Numbered from the stretch's first letter, positions 11,374 through 22,107 are shown. The stretch: 64,000 bases of DNA from Macrolepiota albuminosa (GCA_027475525.1 JAMWFC010000054.1:1356468-1420467), one strand, 5' to 3'. Numbers and translations are program-made. Notes: generated by a model not told the origin, from the sequence alone.

Positions 11374-11736
11374 TTATGACGAAAGGGAGATATCATACAC
11401 GTTTACATTCCGAACTCCGACTCTTTGTCGATGTCTCCAACCTTTTGTCAATATATTGAAAGAAAGAAAAGGGCTTTGATAGCTCACCCACGCGCTTTGT
11501 TTCCCGTGCATGAACACGCTCATCTCTTGCAAACACGCTAATCGCCTCGCACTCGTATCGAAGTGCGTAACGAAAGAAATGAAAGAACAATTGAACGCCC
11601 CAAATAGATTATGTAATGAACCCGGACAAAGGGGTCTTTGTCCTAAAAGCTGAATCAAATGCCAAAGCATGATTGTGGAAATAGACATATAATCATCGCG
11701 TGAGGGCGTGAAGCACCAGAGAGGAAACCAGAACAT
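11374..11736 (-). CDS. 'H' segment, copy 1: fragment of an unrecognised conserved protein
   Basis: This minus-strand segment is an inverted copy of 40257-40603 and is related to part of the inverted-repeat arms at 25.9-26.1 kb and 31.8-32.0 kb. The frame most conserved between relatives reads RDERVHARETKRVGELSKPF followed by FFQYIDKR; the arm version reads RDERVLVQEAKRIDELYSPF. The basic, helical pattern is preserved despite nucleotide divergence, which suggests former coding use. It sits between the Spt5-like and coiled-coil genes. It could be an exon of either neighbour, but no join is obvious. Confidence 0.4.
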   Translation of the reverse strand: MFWFPLWCFTPSRDDYMSISTIMLWHLIQLLGQRPLCPGSLHNLFGAFNCSFISFVTHFDTSARRLACLQEMSVFMHGKQSAWVSYQSPFLSFNILTKGWRHRQRVGVRNVNVYDISLSS

Positions 11737-12162
11737 TCACAAGATACTCACTAATCTGTTGATTAAAGTGTCTATCTAGTTCACCGTTGAGCTGCTGGTA
11801 TTCCTGACTTTGACGCCAATGGTGTCAGATTATATAACACCATGGAAGTCCCCAGAAGAGAGAAGTCAGAAACCCATACGCCACATTGAACAAGGACACT
11901 TACCTTGAAATATGCCAAAGCCGACGTAGATCAGATTTAATTTAACACATCGGGAAATATTCACCTGCCTACCTCCAAACCATGTCGGTTTATTAACAGA
12001 CGTATCCAATATATGCGTCGGTCCGACAACTTGAAAGATTCATAATCATGAAGAATCATTGAATCAAGTGTCGGGATCGCCTACTATGAGGGTATCAAAA
12101 TAGTCTACTCACATTGTGCTCCATGATATAATTTATGTCAACAGGCAACTACTGGTACATAT
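11737..12162. other. Spacer between Spt5-like gene and H segment
   Basis: About 425 bp with no convincing coding frame. It is present only in block copy 1, because copies 2 and 3 lose the Spt5 3' half. I see no repeat or RNA gene in it. Confidence 0.3.
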
Positions 12163-14751
12163 TCAAGCAATTACTGCAACTGAATCTCTAGAAGTCGTTA
12201 TAGGTGCAGCTCCTCCATCTGGTGAAAACACACAGTCGGCTTCCTGAGCTTTACCAAGAGCCAAGACTTTGCCTGATACACCCATGAACAAACCATCCAT
12301 AATCATAACCTTTTCTCCCCTGACAGAGGGTCGCGTTGGAGTGACATATTTCGGAGGCACACGGAGCTTATCATGATTAACTTGGACCAACGCAAAAGAG
12401 CCTTCTGTTCCGACCCACAACCCCCTTCTACCTTCATAATCACCATTTTTCCAACCCGGATCATTAAGCATAGGCTTCGTATGGAATAATTGCACTTTAA
12501 CCTTTTTTCCAGTGAAGTTTTTGTCTTCCATCCATGCACAATATGCTGACAAATTGTAAGACACGTGAGACTGTTCAATTTTGAGAAAACGTACGAAATG
12601 CGGAAGATGGATTTGGAGTTCGCGAAGATGGGTTCCATGCAGGACTAAGATACACACTCGATACAGGAGGAAGAGGAGTTGAAGCTACCAAAGGAACCGA
12701 GGACAGAGGTACGTTGGACCTAGGCGGCAAATTATTGGGAGGCAATTGGTCACTGACCAGCGGCTTGATGTCTTCGAAACCAACCCCTGCGTTTTCGAGG
12801 ATCAACGGTTTCATGTTCCGGTCATGACTGAAGGGGATCATTACATATATGATTAAGACTCGATATCAACTTACCGGTAGGCCAAATCCCAAAGATGAAG
12901 GGGTTCCTGATGAAGAGTGGCATTAAGTTCTACTAGAACGTCGTTACCCCTCAGCGTCGATTTGATGATTCCCTCGTAATTTTTCAGGCGATGTGAACCA
13001 ATGACACGAACGTGACGTCCCAAAAAATGACGATTCCCATTTTTTGTATTTATAAGCTCTAAGAGTTGGCTATTGGTCTTATTGTCAGGGGAGAGTCATG
13101 GATAATAATCATAACTCACTCGATCAATGAATCGTGAAAGCCTGGCGGCACCACTTTCACTTCAGCCGTACGAGCATCCATGATAAGTGGACTGTGATAA
13201 AAATTAACAGAGTCCGTGGGTGCTTCAATCTAAAAAGCAGTCAATTAGCACTGTTCGAACAAGAAAACAGATTCCGCACCTGCAATGCAGCATGGTGGTC
13301 ATATATTGAAAGCATGTTTCCATCAATTGAAGTCACCCAACCCGTGAAACCCTCTTGTTGTCCAAATACTACGATCACCTGGTCTCCAACAGTCATCCTC
13401 TTTCGCAGATATTCGAGTGGTACAAGTAAGTGTAGATCTTGGTCGTTTACATCCACTGTCGCTATCCCTCCCGTAACGTTGTATACGACACCGATAACTC
13501 CTCGAGCGTCTCCATCCGTGATCGTGACATTGTCTCCAGCAGCAATAAGCTGAGCACCCATTGATTGCAAAGTGCGTTCGAAACATTCTACAGGTATGAT
13601 CCGCAAGTTCTGGAAACGCGCAATTTCAGCTGAGGTCGGGATGGCTTTTTCAGGCTGGAATTCGTCGGTCAATAAGCGTAGATAGCCATCTAAATAGGTC
13701 TGCCCGTGAAATTTCCACTCTCCTGAAGGTAGCATGTGAACGGATCGATCTCCCCAGACTGCCTTGATCTCAGCCACGTCAAGTAAAGCTGCGTCAGGGC
13801 GACGTGGTCGATGTGATTTTAAAATGGACGACTCAGCATTGATGCGTTTCCGCTTCGTCAGGTGTGATCGCAAACAATTGTTCAAACGGGGCACAACATA
13901 AACTTTGGCTCCAAAGTCGTTATAGTCTGCAACATAGGCCAAGTCCCCGTCAAACGGCCGTTGTGTCAATCGGACCCAAGACCCACTCGAGGGAGTGAAG
14001 ATCTTCTGTTCTCTAAGGTATAATGGCCAATCCGATGGGTCAATCGGGTGAACCTGCCCCCAGTAAACGTCGGAAATGCCTTTACAAAGGTCCTGTACAT
14101 TCTCGAGTTTGAGAGCTTCAACCACTATACAACCTGGTCGGGAAATGGAGCCGATGATTGATTTTACATCCCACGCGCCACTTTGCGAACGAATGAGCTT
14201 TTCCATGAGAATGAATGCAGCAGTTTCCTCGTATCCTGGCTGAAGAGAAGGGAGATGGAAAAATAACAGAGAACAGAAAAGGAGGCATACCTTTACGGCG
14301 ACCCTCCAGAGACATGTCACTCCATCGAAAGGTATACTGACACTTTGATGAGGTGATTCGCCGGACGAAAGTTGTTTACTGCGAGAGCGGGCATGAGCAT
14401 GAGCGAGTAAAGCACCCCATTCTATATCACTGTCCACTCGGTCCTGTTCGACGGCAAGTAAATGATGAGAAAGACTTCGATCCAATGCGACAGGTGAACT
14501 GTCGTCGATAAAGTCATCTGTAATCCATACATCGTCAGCCATAGGTATATAGAGCGTCTGCATAAACTACCATTGTCGTCTTCTTCTTCCACCTCAGGGT
14601 CTTCTTCATCATCGACTTGAGCCTCAATGTCTAGAAAATGATTCTGTCAAGTAGTGTATCAGTAATGGCTCCAACCTCAACGCTTCAAACATACCTCACG
14701 TCTAACCTTCTTCTTTTGATGCACATTGTTGCCTTCATTACCCTCAGACAT
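12163..14751 (-). CDS. Spt5-like transcription elongation factor within a repeated block
   Basis: The start MSEGNEGNN at 14751 leads to a basic patch (KKKVRRE), an intron, then HFLDIEAQVDDEEDPEVEEE, matching the acidic N-terminus of fungal Spt5. The NGN-like part follows: LWRVAVK joined by an intron to PGYEETAAFILMEKLIRSQ, then CIVVEALKLENVQDLCKGI. KOW-type segments come next: SWVRLTQRPFDGDLAYVADY; AGDNVTITDGDARGVIGVVY; VGDQVIVVFGQQEGFTGWV. A Pro/Ser-rich tract with SPAWNPSSRTPNPSS resembles the Spt5 C-terminal repeat region, and a last KOW-like unit (GEKVMIMDGLFMGVSGKVL) ends at 12163. Spt5 normally pairs with Spt4 and binds RNA polymerase II. This copy is diverged from a housekeeping Spt5 and recurs in three places, so it is probably a captured or amplified paralogue. 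The join between the acidic part and DDFIDDSSP is unclear (a 13-bp GTAG...CAG gap). Confidence 0.7.
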
Positions 14752-14879
14752 ACCTTTTCAGTTCTCGGTCAAGACACTGAAGATATCGTAGTTTATAAAA
14801 TCCATTAAAAGTCAATCTCTAACTAGTCAAATAAATCAATATATAATCATAATCCAACAGTTGTTGTGGGGGCCATACA

Positions 14880-15060
14880 TCGGACTTTGAATTCAAATGG
14901 CGCCTATCTAAGCAACCTCTTAACTTGAGGGCGGGTTTCTGACATTGAAACTAGTCATGTGCTGCCACTCGGGGATTCCCGTTGATCACAAGGGGAAGTT
15001 GGACTTGGTCATATTTTCTGACGCCAGCCTGTCACCATGCATATGTTCACTTCAGCCTCT
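14880..15060 (-). repeat. Non-coding spacer conserved in all three block copies
   Basis: This stretch, read on the minus strand, is nearly the same as 38655-38800 and 21954-22160. It contains CTTGTGATCAACGGGAAT and GCTTAGATAGGCGCCATTTG. It lies between the end of the JmjC gene and the start of the Spt5-like gene in each copy, so it may include the JmjC 3' end and the Spt5-like promoter. Confidence 0.75.
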
Positions 15061-15176
15061 TAATTTATGTATAATTATGAAATAACACAAAGCACAAACA
15101 ATGCGGATATATTACTAGGAATAGTGAGAAACAAGGTAGACAGCTAGTTAATTAAGAGGAGAACACTTCCTGTGCA

Positions 15177-15330
15177 ATGCGTATATTAACACAATTGTTC
15201 GAATAAGGGAAAACAAATACTTACTTGGAAGTAACAGTATCATCAACGGAGCGATGCGTATATTAACACAATTGTTCGAATAAGGGAAAACAAATACTTA
15301 CTTGGAAGTAACAGTATCATCAACGGAGCG
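15177..15330. repeat. Exact 77-bp tandem duplication (probable assembly artefact)
   Basis: 15177-15253 equals 15254-15330, at the JmjC last-intron remnant. Confidence 0.9.
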
Positions 15331-15485
15331 ATCATCCGTGGAGGAACTCAATGAGCTGGATGATCTATTTCTAAAACGCTTGCCGGGATTGCAAACGTGG
15401 ACGCAAGCTCATACAGCAGAACACGATAATATGATAAGGAAATACAACCCTCAATATCGTTGTCGAGAGTATGATCGATTATATA

Positions 15486-15535
15486 AGCAGGTGCACCGAT
15501 GATTGTTGATGACGTGATGATTGATCTACGCTCAC
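15486..15535 (-). promoter_or_regulatory. T1 promoter block, copy 1
   Basis: Read on the minus strand: AACAATCATCGGTGCACC followed by GCTTATATAATC. The TATATAA matches a TATA box. The same block precedes the JmjC gene at 33.84 kb and its deleted copy at 20.89 kb. Confidence 0.5.
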
Positions 15536-15559
15536 ATCAATCATTTTACATTTTCGGTC

Positions 15560-15650
15560 AGGATATGTCCATACGGAGGGGCAAGCTCCCCAATAAGCGA
15601 TCGACATCCATGGCCAATGGCCATTCGCTCCCTTTCTCCAAATTCAGTAC
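15560..15650 (+). pseudogene. Gene A first-exon remnant, block copy 1
   Basis: ATGGCCAATGGCCATTCGCT starts a frame like the first exon of gene A at 33520 and 20681 (MANDxxxxxLSPNS). It is divergent from the JmjC promoter, as in the other copies, but diverges after about 50 bp. Confidence 0.5.
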
Positions 15651-16188
15651 CTCTCCAAATTCATGAGTCTTATTTGTCTTGAGAAGTCTTGGTTTCAGAA
15701 AAGCAACCATAGTCTTAATTCTATGTCGGCTCCTGGATGTGAAGAAGTGAAAGTGAGCAAGGAAGAAGTGTATGAGGTTCTTTGATAGTATGGTGTGATC
15801 TCTGGTGTATCGAGTGGTTGCGGGCAAATATATGTCATTTGGTCGCCCTCGCTCTCTCGCACAGATCCTGAGAGGGAACCTGCACTCAAACCGGCACAGG
15901 CAAGTAGATTACGAGACAAGTGCTATGGGAAAGAAAGACAGGAAACAATGAGAAGGGTAAGTGGATGAAGGGTTGGGAGAGAGAGAAAAGCCGAATCCAG
16001 TGGACTGACAAGCTCGATGTGAGTGAGGAAAAGGATGCAGTACAAGGACGAATGAAGTAGTATGTACAACTATAATACAGTATATACAGTATGAAACAAT
16101 GAGGTCATTGTTGTCAATGTGACAACACGAATTAATGTTGAGGGTGGACGTGTCGCTTGCATAGACATCGATCGAAGGCTTTTGATCG
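15651..16188. other. Unassigned intergenic stretch
   Basis: About 540 bp between the block copy 1 edge and the Gag-like gene. Short minus-strand frames are present but none shows a recognisable domain. It could include the 3' untranslated part of the Gag-like element. Confidence 0.3.
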
Positions 16189-18020
16189 TCACAATCTAAA
16201 GCCTCTTCCCCCACGTTGGTAACCAGATCGACCTTTATTCCAGTTACCCCTACCTCTTCCTCTTCCGCGTGGATGGGAGCCGCCCTCTAAGTAGTTGCCC
16301 ATCTCACCAACATATGCGTTCTTGGGATTCCCAGTTGATTGTGGTGGCGGTTTAAATCCGAGCCAGCCTGGAATTTTCGGGAATGGGCAGTTGGGAGTAT
16401 TGTGATCAATCGACTTGCAATTAACGCAAAGCAGAGTGTCTTGGCCTCTTAAGGGGATACCGAAACCAAAAGCTGGTGTTGGATAAGTACAAGCTCTCAG
16501 GATTTTGATGAGTTGGATATGATCCTGGTCGTTAAGGCTCGAGTTACGCAAGTAGACATTCCAGCCGCGGAAATCCCCACCATTGGCCGTACTCCTTTTA
16601 ACTTCAATGAAACTGACCGTGATGGCCCCCAAGATTTCTGCCAGCGCCTCTTCCTGAGGTAGGGGCGAGCAGTCTGTCAGGTGCTGGATCACTTCCTTCA
16701 AACATTGAAAATGTTTCCTGATGAGCGCCATCAATACTTGAGTAGCCTCTTCTGAATTCTGTAGAGTCAGACCGCATATGGTCGCCACAAATTCAGGGCG
16801 TGGTTCTTCAAAAGGGGTAAAGAGAAGAGTGATTTTGGTTGTAGACACAACTTCTAAGCTTGTAATATACTCCACTTGTTCGTTGGAGAGACCGGATATT
16901 AACATGTGGTACGGGTTGGGGAAGCGGTCGTTTCCAATAGGGGACTTCTGTAGAGGGAAGGAAACTCCCAACGATAGATCACTTTCGACGGACACCAAGT
17001 TTTTTATGATGGCCCGTGTTTTGTCAGTTATATCTAGGGAGTTACTTTCGTATTTCCCTCTAAATACTCTCGCCCACAGTTTCGGTGATGTGACTTCCTT
17101 CCAAGCTTCAACCTGGGTGTCTGCGACATTCTCCCAGGGAGACGAAAGGAGGTAGACCCTAGGCCACCCCTCGGCTGGGGTTGCGGTGCGTCGGAGGCCC
17201 CTGCTATTGGTAACAATGTGACTTTCAGTCCTTTCTGCTGGTGGGGTTTGGAGTTGGACTGGTGTGACATCTCTGGGGATGCGCTGATTTGCTCTTGGTG
17301 TAAGGACGGGGTCGTCAGGAAAGAGGGGGGAAATTACCCCTGGGGACCTTACAGCTTCTATGCAATCATCTCCGCGGACTGGTGTGACATCTCTGGGGAT
17401 GCTTTTAAGCTGATTTGCTCTTGGTGTAAGGACGGGGTCGTCAGGAAAGAGGGGGGAAATTACCCTTGGGGACCTTACAACCACGTAATCATCTCCGACA
17501 AAGGTTCTTCCCTCAGGGCTGCATGGGGGCGTGTCGACTAGAAATGCCTCCCGGAATGGATGATAATCGACAGTGGCCAGCTGTGGTTGGGGGTGCGCGA
17601 GGGGCATAGGGATGGCTGGATCATTCTGGTCACGCTGAGAGCCGCTGCATGTGTGGTGCAGGAGAAACGTCTCCCCTGCAGCTTGGTGGGGAAGGTTCCT
17701 TTTGTGTAGGGGTGCGAAGTTCTGCATGTGTGGTGCAGGAGAAACGTCTCCCCTGCAGCTTGGTGGGGAAGGTTCCTTTTGTGTAGGGGTGCGAAGTTGA
17801 TGGCGTTATTGTACGGGGGGAATACGGTCAAGGTATGTCTCTTGAACCTGTCTTGGGAGGGGAGTGCCTTCTGTGGAATCAATTCGCGCTCGCGAGGTGA
17901 TACTGCTATGGGGGGGGAATCGGCTGGCATCTGTTGGTTATCTCTGGATGGGGCGTGGTTTCGAACTTGGTCTCGAGGGTTCTTATGCTTGTTAGGCTTG
18001 CAAATGAAAATTTCTGACAC
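16189..18020 (-). CDS. Gag-like zinc-knuckle protein (one 584-codon frame after removing a 77-bp duplicate)
   Basis: As written the frame is split: one part starts MSEIFICKPNKHKNPRDQ at 18020, and a second runs to 16189. The break lies inside the 77-bp duplication 17645-17798. Removing one copy leaves 1755 bp, exactly 585 codons with stop, with no other interruption. The N-terminal third is Pro-rich and includes a diverged internal repeat (RSPxVISPLFPDDPVLTPRA twice). The central part is helical and Gag-like. A CCHC knuckle (CVNCKSIDHNTPNC) sits near the C-terminus, followed by an RG-rich tail (RGRGRGNWNKGRSGYQRG). Such proteins bind RNA or single-stranded DNA. No pol gene is visible nearby, so it is either an orphan gag-like gene or part of a decayed retroelement. 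Confidence 0.7.
17257..17490 (-). repeat. Imperfect internal repeat in the Gag-like gene
   Basis: Two diverged units of about 120 bp encode RSPxVISPLFPDDPVLTPRA-NQ twice. A short insertion separates them from perfect identity and the reading frame is kept, so this is a biological duplication. Confidence 0.75.
17645..17798. repeat. Exact 77-bp tandem duplication (probable assembly artefact)
   Basis: 17645-17721 equals 17722-17798. It frameshifts the Gag-like gene; collapsing it restores one long frame. Confidence 0.95.
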
Positions 18021-18540
18021 CTGTCATCGACATTCCCCGCCGTGAATATTTCTGGCTTACTCTAGGCCACGTTTTCGCAACATCACCACCTTTTTTCCCA
18101 GGGGCAAAGATTGCCTTGGAGGACTCTGGTGTCGGGGGGTTTATATTGCGATGTTATATTTAGCAGAGCGAGGAAGATGGCTCAAGATTGCCTTGGAGGA
18201 CTCTGGTGTCGGGGGGTTTATATTGCGATGTTATATTTAGCAGAGCGAGGAAGATGGCTCTCGAGGGGAGGACTGGAGCCGCTGGTATTGTTTTCATGGG
18301 CATTTGGACTCGAGTCTCCGCAGGACTATGGCCTGATGTGTCCCTGAGTGGTGTGGCGAGGGTGCAATCATCACCCGTTTTACGGGCCATTGTTCCCCCT
18401 TTGGGAGGCCACCCTCGGAGGGATGTATTGGGAGAAGGTGAGTGGGTGGACTTGGGCTTTGATCGTCAGCACCTTTCGGCGTGTCTCCGGTCTGAGTCAG
18501 TCAGTGTCCACAGCGCTCAATTTATGTCCGTGTAGATAAA
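18021..18540. other. Upstream region of the Gag-like gene
   Basis: About 520 bp without a convincing gene. It includes a 77-bp duplication (18107-18260). A GC-rich minus-strand frame (about 18160-18390) has no recognisable domain. Confidence 0.3.
18107..18260. repeat. Exact 77-bp tandem duplication (probable assembly artefact)
   Basis: 18107-18183 equals 18184-18260; intergenic, so no coding effect. Confidence 0.9.
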
Positions 18541-18600
18541 TTTGGTTGTGATCATCACGTCATCAACAATCATCGGTGCACCTGCTTATATAATCGATCC
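18541..18600 (+). promoter_or_regulatory. T1 promoter block, solo copy
   Basis: Contains TCATCACGTCATCAACAATC (a CRE-like ACGTCA core) and the TATA box TATATAA at 18587-18593. Here it is followed not by JmjC sequence but by an unrelated repeat (18606-18730). Confidence 0.5.
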
Positions 18601-18605
18601 AACTC

Positions 18606-18730
18606 GAATGAATTTGATTTTAACCGCCGGCAAGCCACACTGCTGGGCTAAGAGGCGGGGGAAAGTAACGTATGTATGTACTCTACTCCAATAATGTAAC
18701 TAGGCGATCATTGTGCCAAAGGCTTTATGT
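18606..18730. repeat. Short repeat shared with 33661-33837 (inverted)
   Basis: The segment with TTTTAACCGCCGGCAAGCC and GTACTCTACTCCA matches, in inverse orientation, the sequence inserted into the T1 block at 33.66-33.84 kb. A short non-autonomous element is the simplest reading. Confidence 0.55.
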
Positions 18731-19061
18731 ATTTTTGGGTATTGGAACTTTCCTTGCAGACTTCCAGGTGGCGTGAACGTTGGGCAAGGTTACGTCGATC
18801 CAACCGAGCGAGAGGAATGATGTATGTATACCTACTTAACCCTCAATCAGAGTTGCATATGTATGTCATGTCACGTCTGATTTGGGATGAATAAATTATC
18901 TTTCCCGCTTATTGCAAACAACATGGGCACTACACAAAATATTACAACCACGAAGTGCAAACACGCTCAAGAATAAGTGGATTACAAGATATACGCGTAA
19001 GAGTAAAATACACGATCCATTGATCCCGTTCCTCCGTTCCGGATCGTGCCATTCTCTCACA

Positions 19062-19215
19062 AGTAACTATATACATAATGACTAGTGTGTGCGTGCGAGG
19101 CTAAGCACCAACCAATGCAAACAATTCTTCCAAGTGTTAGTAACTATATACATAATGACTAGTGTGTGCGTGCGAGGCTAAGCACCAACCAATGCAAACA
19201 ATTCTTCCAAGTGTT
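19062..19215. repeat. Exact 77-bp tandem duplication (probable assembly artefact)
   Basis: 19062-19138 equals 19139-19215; spans the stop codon of the RING gene. Confidence 0.9.
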
Positions 19216-20084
19216 TAATCTTTAGAGGTTCTGGCAGGAAACAGTAGTCCCGGCATAGGGGGCATGCTTGAATCATAGCTCCTTCCCACCAGCGCTCAGC
19301 GCACTTGAAACAGAATATATGTCCGCACGAAAGACTGCTTGTGAAGTATGGTCAGCAAATCAAGATAAAGTGGCTGCGAAATAGTGACTCGCGATGTTAA
19401 ACCAATGATCGGTTGATAACAAACATTGCACATTGCAAGTTCCCTTAACTTTTCAACAATCTGCCCCACGATATTCAACGAACAGACCGAAACGAAAGGA
19501 AGGATATCTAACGCACCGGGGTCAAGTGATCCCTTTCGGCCACGGCAGCTGCAAGTTGTGTTTTCTGACCACTGAGTTCGATTGTGGTAGCTTCGTGTCG
19601 AACTTTCTCATCGATTAATTGGGCCTTGAGGGTTTCACAGTCCTAGAGCAATGATATACGAACGTCTCATAGTAAAATAACACCGACGCACGCGCGTGAC
19701 TTCATCTCTCTGTTTTTTGAGAGTCTCAAGCTCCTCCTTAGCGTCTCTCAGCGCCATATTCAATTGGAAAATCTCCAGTTCTTCGGCGACTCGATGACAC
19801 CTGCCCTCGATATTGTCAATGTCACTAGACTGGATCCCCCGTTCTAAAAGGTCATCGGCAGAGTGTATGTGTATTTGAGTTTGATTCTCTTGCGAGAGTG
19901 CCTGTAAACGGTTAACCAGTCGCAATACACCCGCCACGATAAATCGCCGTACTGTGCGAATTTGTGGATCCGTAGACGATGTACCGTACGGTGAAGCAGC
20001 GCGGTGAGGACCAGATGCGATGCGGCTCCAAGGAGTCAAGACCCGTTTTCCACGACTTCGATTACGTCTGGAGGTCACAGGCAT
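19178..20084 (-). CDS. RING-finger / coiled-coil protein (putative E3 ubiquitin ligase)
   Basis: Exon 1 begins MPVTSRRNRSRGKRV at 20084 and runs through a helical region (EELEIFQLNMALRDAKEELE) to VTR. A 47-bp GT-AG intron joins it to DCETLKAQLIDEKVRHEA. A second intron (GTGCGT...GGCAG) joins LTP to IVEKLRELAMCNVCYQPI. After a further intron the RING continues: LSCGHIFCFKCAERWW and ACPLCRDYC, giving a C2-C-H-C2-C2 pattern, then a short tail ending at 19178. RING domains of this kind recruit ubiquitin-conjugating enzymes. The exact third splice is unclear because candidate donors give the wrong phase. The upstream region shares 200 bp with 1800-2010. Confidence 0.65.
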
Positions 20085-20104
20085 AAAAAACAGGACCTTA
20101 AATG

Positions 20105-20300
20105 TTGCAGGAGTATATAAAGGCCATTTCTTTGAAGGAGAATAAAACAAAGAGTTTTTATCACAGCCACAAATGTCCCACGCCGCACGGATAAGGCGAC
20201 TCGCTTCTGAGTGAATGAACGATTGGGGGCAAATTCAAACTGTTTTTCCGCAGGCGCGGAGCGATGCGAGACGACGAGCGACTCCAGGCAAAAATAAATC
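20105..20300. repeat. Dispersed repeat shared with 1800-2010
   Basis: Lies directly upstream of the RING gene start, in the same orientation as the copy at 1.8 kb (shared TCACAGCCACAAATG and GAGACGACGAGCGACTCCAG). Confidence 0.6.
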
Positions 20301-20681
20301 GGTCGAGAACGGATACAGCGGCGTAGGTCACGGTCAGCCCGAGCAAAAAGAAGCACGCTCTTGTCTCTGAAAGAGTCCACTCGCCGGACGGCACATTTCG
20401 GTCATTTGGGGTGGAGCTGGTGGAAACATGCACGCTCTTGTCTCTGAAAGAGTCCACTCGCCGGACGGCACATTTCGGTCATTTGGGGTGGAGCTGGTGG
20501 AAACATGACCATGAGCTCGTGGCCGGTCAAAGGAGCGGGTGATTTTCGATGGGGCACGTCAGGAGTAATGTTGAGATTGACATCTACAAGTGGACCGAAG
20601 CTATTACGTTGTCAAGTTGAAAAAAAACATACCTGGTACTGAATTTGGAGAAAGGGGGTGGAGTGAATGGTCATTGGCCAT
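20300..20681 (-). CDS. Gene A, block copy 2: unrecognised protein, truncated
   Basis: Exon 1 starts at 20681 (MANDHSLHPLSPNS). A GTATG...TAG intron (about 20631-20582) leads to a second exon that reads NITP, PLTGHEL and MFPPAPPQM, then CRPASGLFQ, and a third piece with RQERAFF. The same protein is encoded at 33.2-33.5 kb. It recalls abundant mushroom proteins of unknown function with 'LTGHDLM..FPPAPP...RQERAFF'. The C-terminus is lost where the upstream repeat begins. It is divergent from the JmjC promoter. The 77-bp duplication 20353-20506 interrupts exon 2. Confidence 0.45.
20353..20506. repeat. Exact 77-bp tandem duplication (probable assembly artefact)
   Basis: 20353-20429 equals 20430-20506; lies in gene A copy 2. 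Confidence 0.9.
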
Positions 20682-20885
20682 GGATGAAGCTTTAAGGCCT
20701 TGAGGCCTAGCGCTCAAGCGCTTATCCTTATTAGGAAGCTTGACCGAAAATGTAAATGATTTATGTCAGCGTAGATCAATTTGGTATGAAGGGCCTCACC
20801 GTGGGCTTGTGGCCTTGTTAAGCAGAAACTACGACTGCGCAAATTGAATAGGGGAGGAAAATAGTTTGGTCCAGTCAGGCGCACC

Positions 20886-21530
20886 AAAATTTGGTTGTGA
20901 TGTCATCAATAATCATCGGTGCACCTGCTTATATAATCGATTTGTCATTTGTCATTTTGAGGGTTGTAATTCCCTAAAGTGTTTATCATATTATCGTGTT
21001 CTGCTGTATGAGCTTGCGTCCACTCGTTGCTCATACACGCTTTTCTAATCCCATCTTCTCATCCTATCCTTGGAGCACTGATGACTTATCCGTCGAGTCC
21101 GACCTTACTAGGAGTTGTCCGTCAGATACCGATGTAAGTCTTTCTACGTGTTGAAAATTTGAATCTGCTGTTAATCTGTGATTCGCTTGCAATATCAGTT
21201 TCTCGCACGCCGTCTTTCATCAGGAGAATGCAATAATGCACCCCCGTTGATGTTCATTTACAACTTTCTGGACGCCCCCCACGTGTTTCCTCTCCGTTTG
21301 CAGAGCCCATTAAGGCTACTCAAAAAATAGTGAGTTGATACTTAATTAATATACATCGTTCTGAATTTGAGACCCTTTTAACAGCCTCGCGTGTCACACT
21401 TGGGGCGCTCGGTTCGCAATCCCGGCAAGCGTTTTCGAAATAGATCATCCAGCTCATTGAGTTCCTCCGCGGATGATCGCTCTGTTGATGATACTGTTAC
21501 TTCCAAGTAAGTTTTTGTTTTCTCTTATTC
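20886..21530 (+). pseudogene. JmjC gene remnant, block copy 2 (internal deletion)
   Basis: The T1 promoter block (20890-20940), exon 1, intron 1 and a shortened exon 2 of the JmjC gene are present, as in the copy at 33.9-34.4 kb. Near 21390 the sequence jumps straight to the last exon (GGCGCTCGGTTCGCAATCC, then the Ser-rich tail). The junction sits at a GTGTCAC shared by both sides in the full copy, so deletion at microhomology is likely. Exon 2 also lacks an internal piece. Confidence 0.7.
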
Positions 21531-21953
21531 GAACAATTGTGTTAATATACGCATTGCACAGCGTTCTCGTCTTAATTAACTAGCTGTCTACCTTGTTTCT
21601 CACTATTCCTAGTAATATATTGTGCTTCGTGTTTCTTGATAATGACAATTCCCGCTACTTTAGTAGTGGGTCTTTGGCATTGAACGTTGAACTTTGGTGG
21701 GGATTTTTTTTGTTTTGCAATTCATCACGTGTCTTCTCCATTCCACTCTTATTTTAGCGTAGAATGTGGGATAGGAACTCGTTGCCAAACCTTTTTGGAC
21801 TACCTGATTGGAACAATTTATAAAAAATTTCTCATTTTTGTATGTATCACTCGATATTACATGTGCACGAACAACAGAAGGCCCGTAGCGGGCTGTGCGG
21901 CCGCAGGGCGCTCTTAAAACATTATTTTTTACACATGGTGACAGGCTGGCGTC

Positions 21954-22107
21954 AACTTCCCCTTGTGATCAACGGGAATATCCGAGTGGCACATGACCAG
22001 TTTCAATGTCAGAAACCCACCCTCAAGTTAAACTTCCCCTTGTGATCAACGGGAATATCCGAGTGGCACATGACCAGTTTCAATGTCAGAAACCCACCCT
22101 CAAGTTA
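21954..22107. repeat. Exact 77-bp tandem duplication (probable assembly artefact)
   Basis: 21954-22030 equals 22031-22107; lies in the spacer shared by the three block copies. Confidence 0.9.

Larger units (their letters stand above)
15170..15545 (-). pseudogene. JmjC gene remnant, block copy 1 (internal deletion)
   Basis: Read on the minus strand this has the promoter block of the JmjC gene (TATA region near 15486), a few bases of first exon, then directly the last coding exon (AATCCCGGCAAGCGTTTTAG, followed by the Ser-rich tail and the VTSK splice site). Compared with the copy at 33.8-38.5 kb almost the whole gene is missing. The ends are kept and the middle is lost, as in non-autonomous transposon derivatives. 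Confidence 0.7.
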
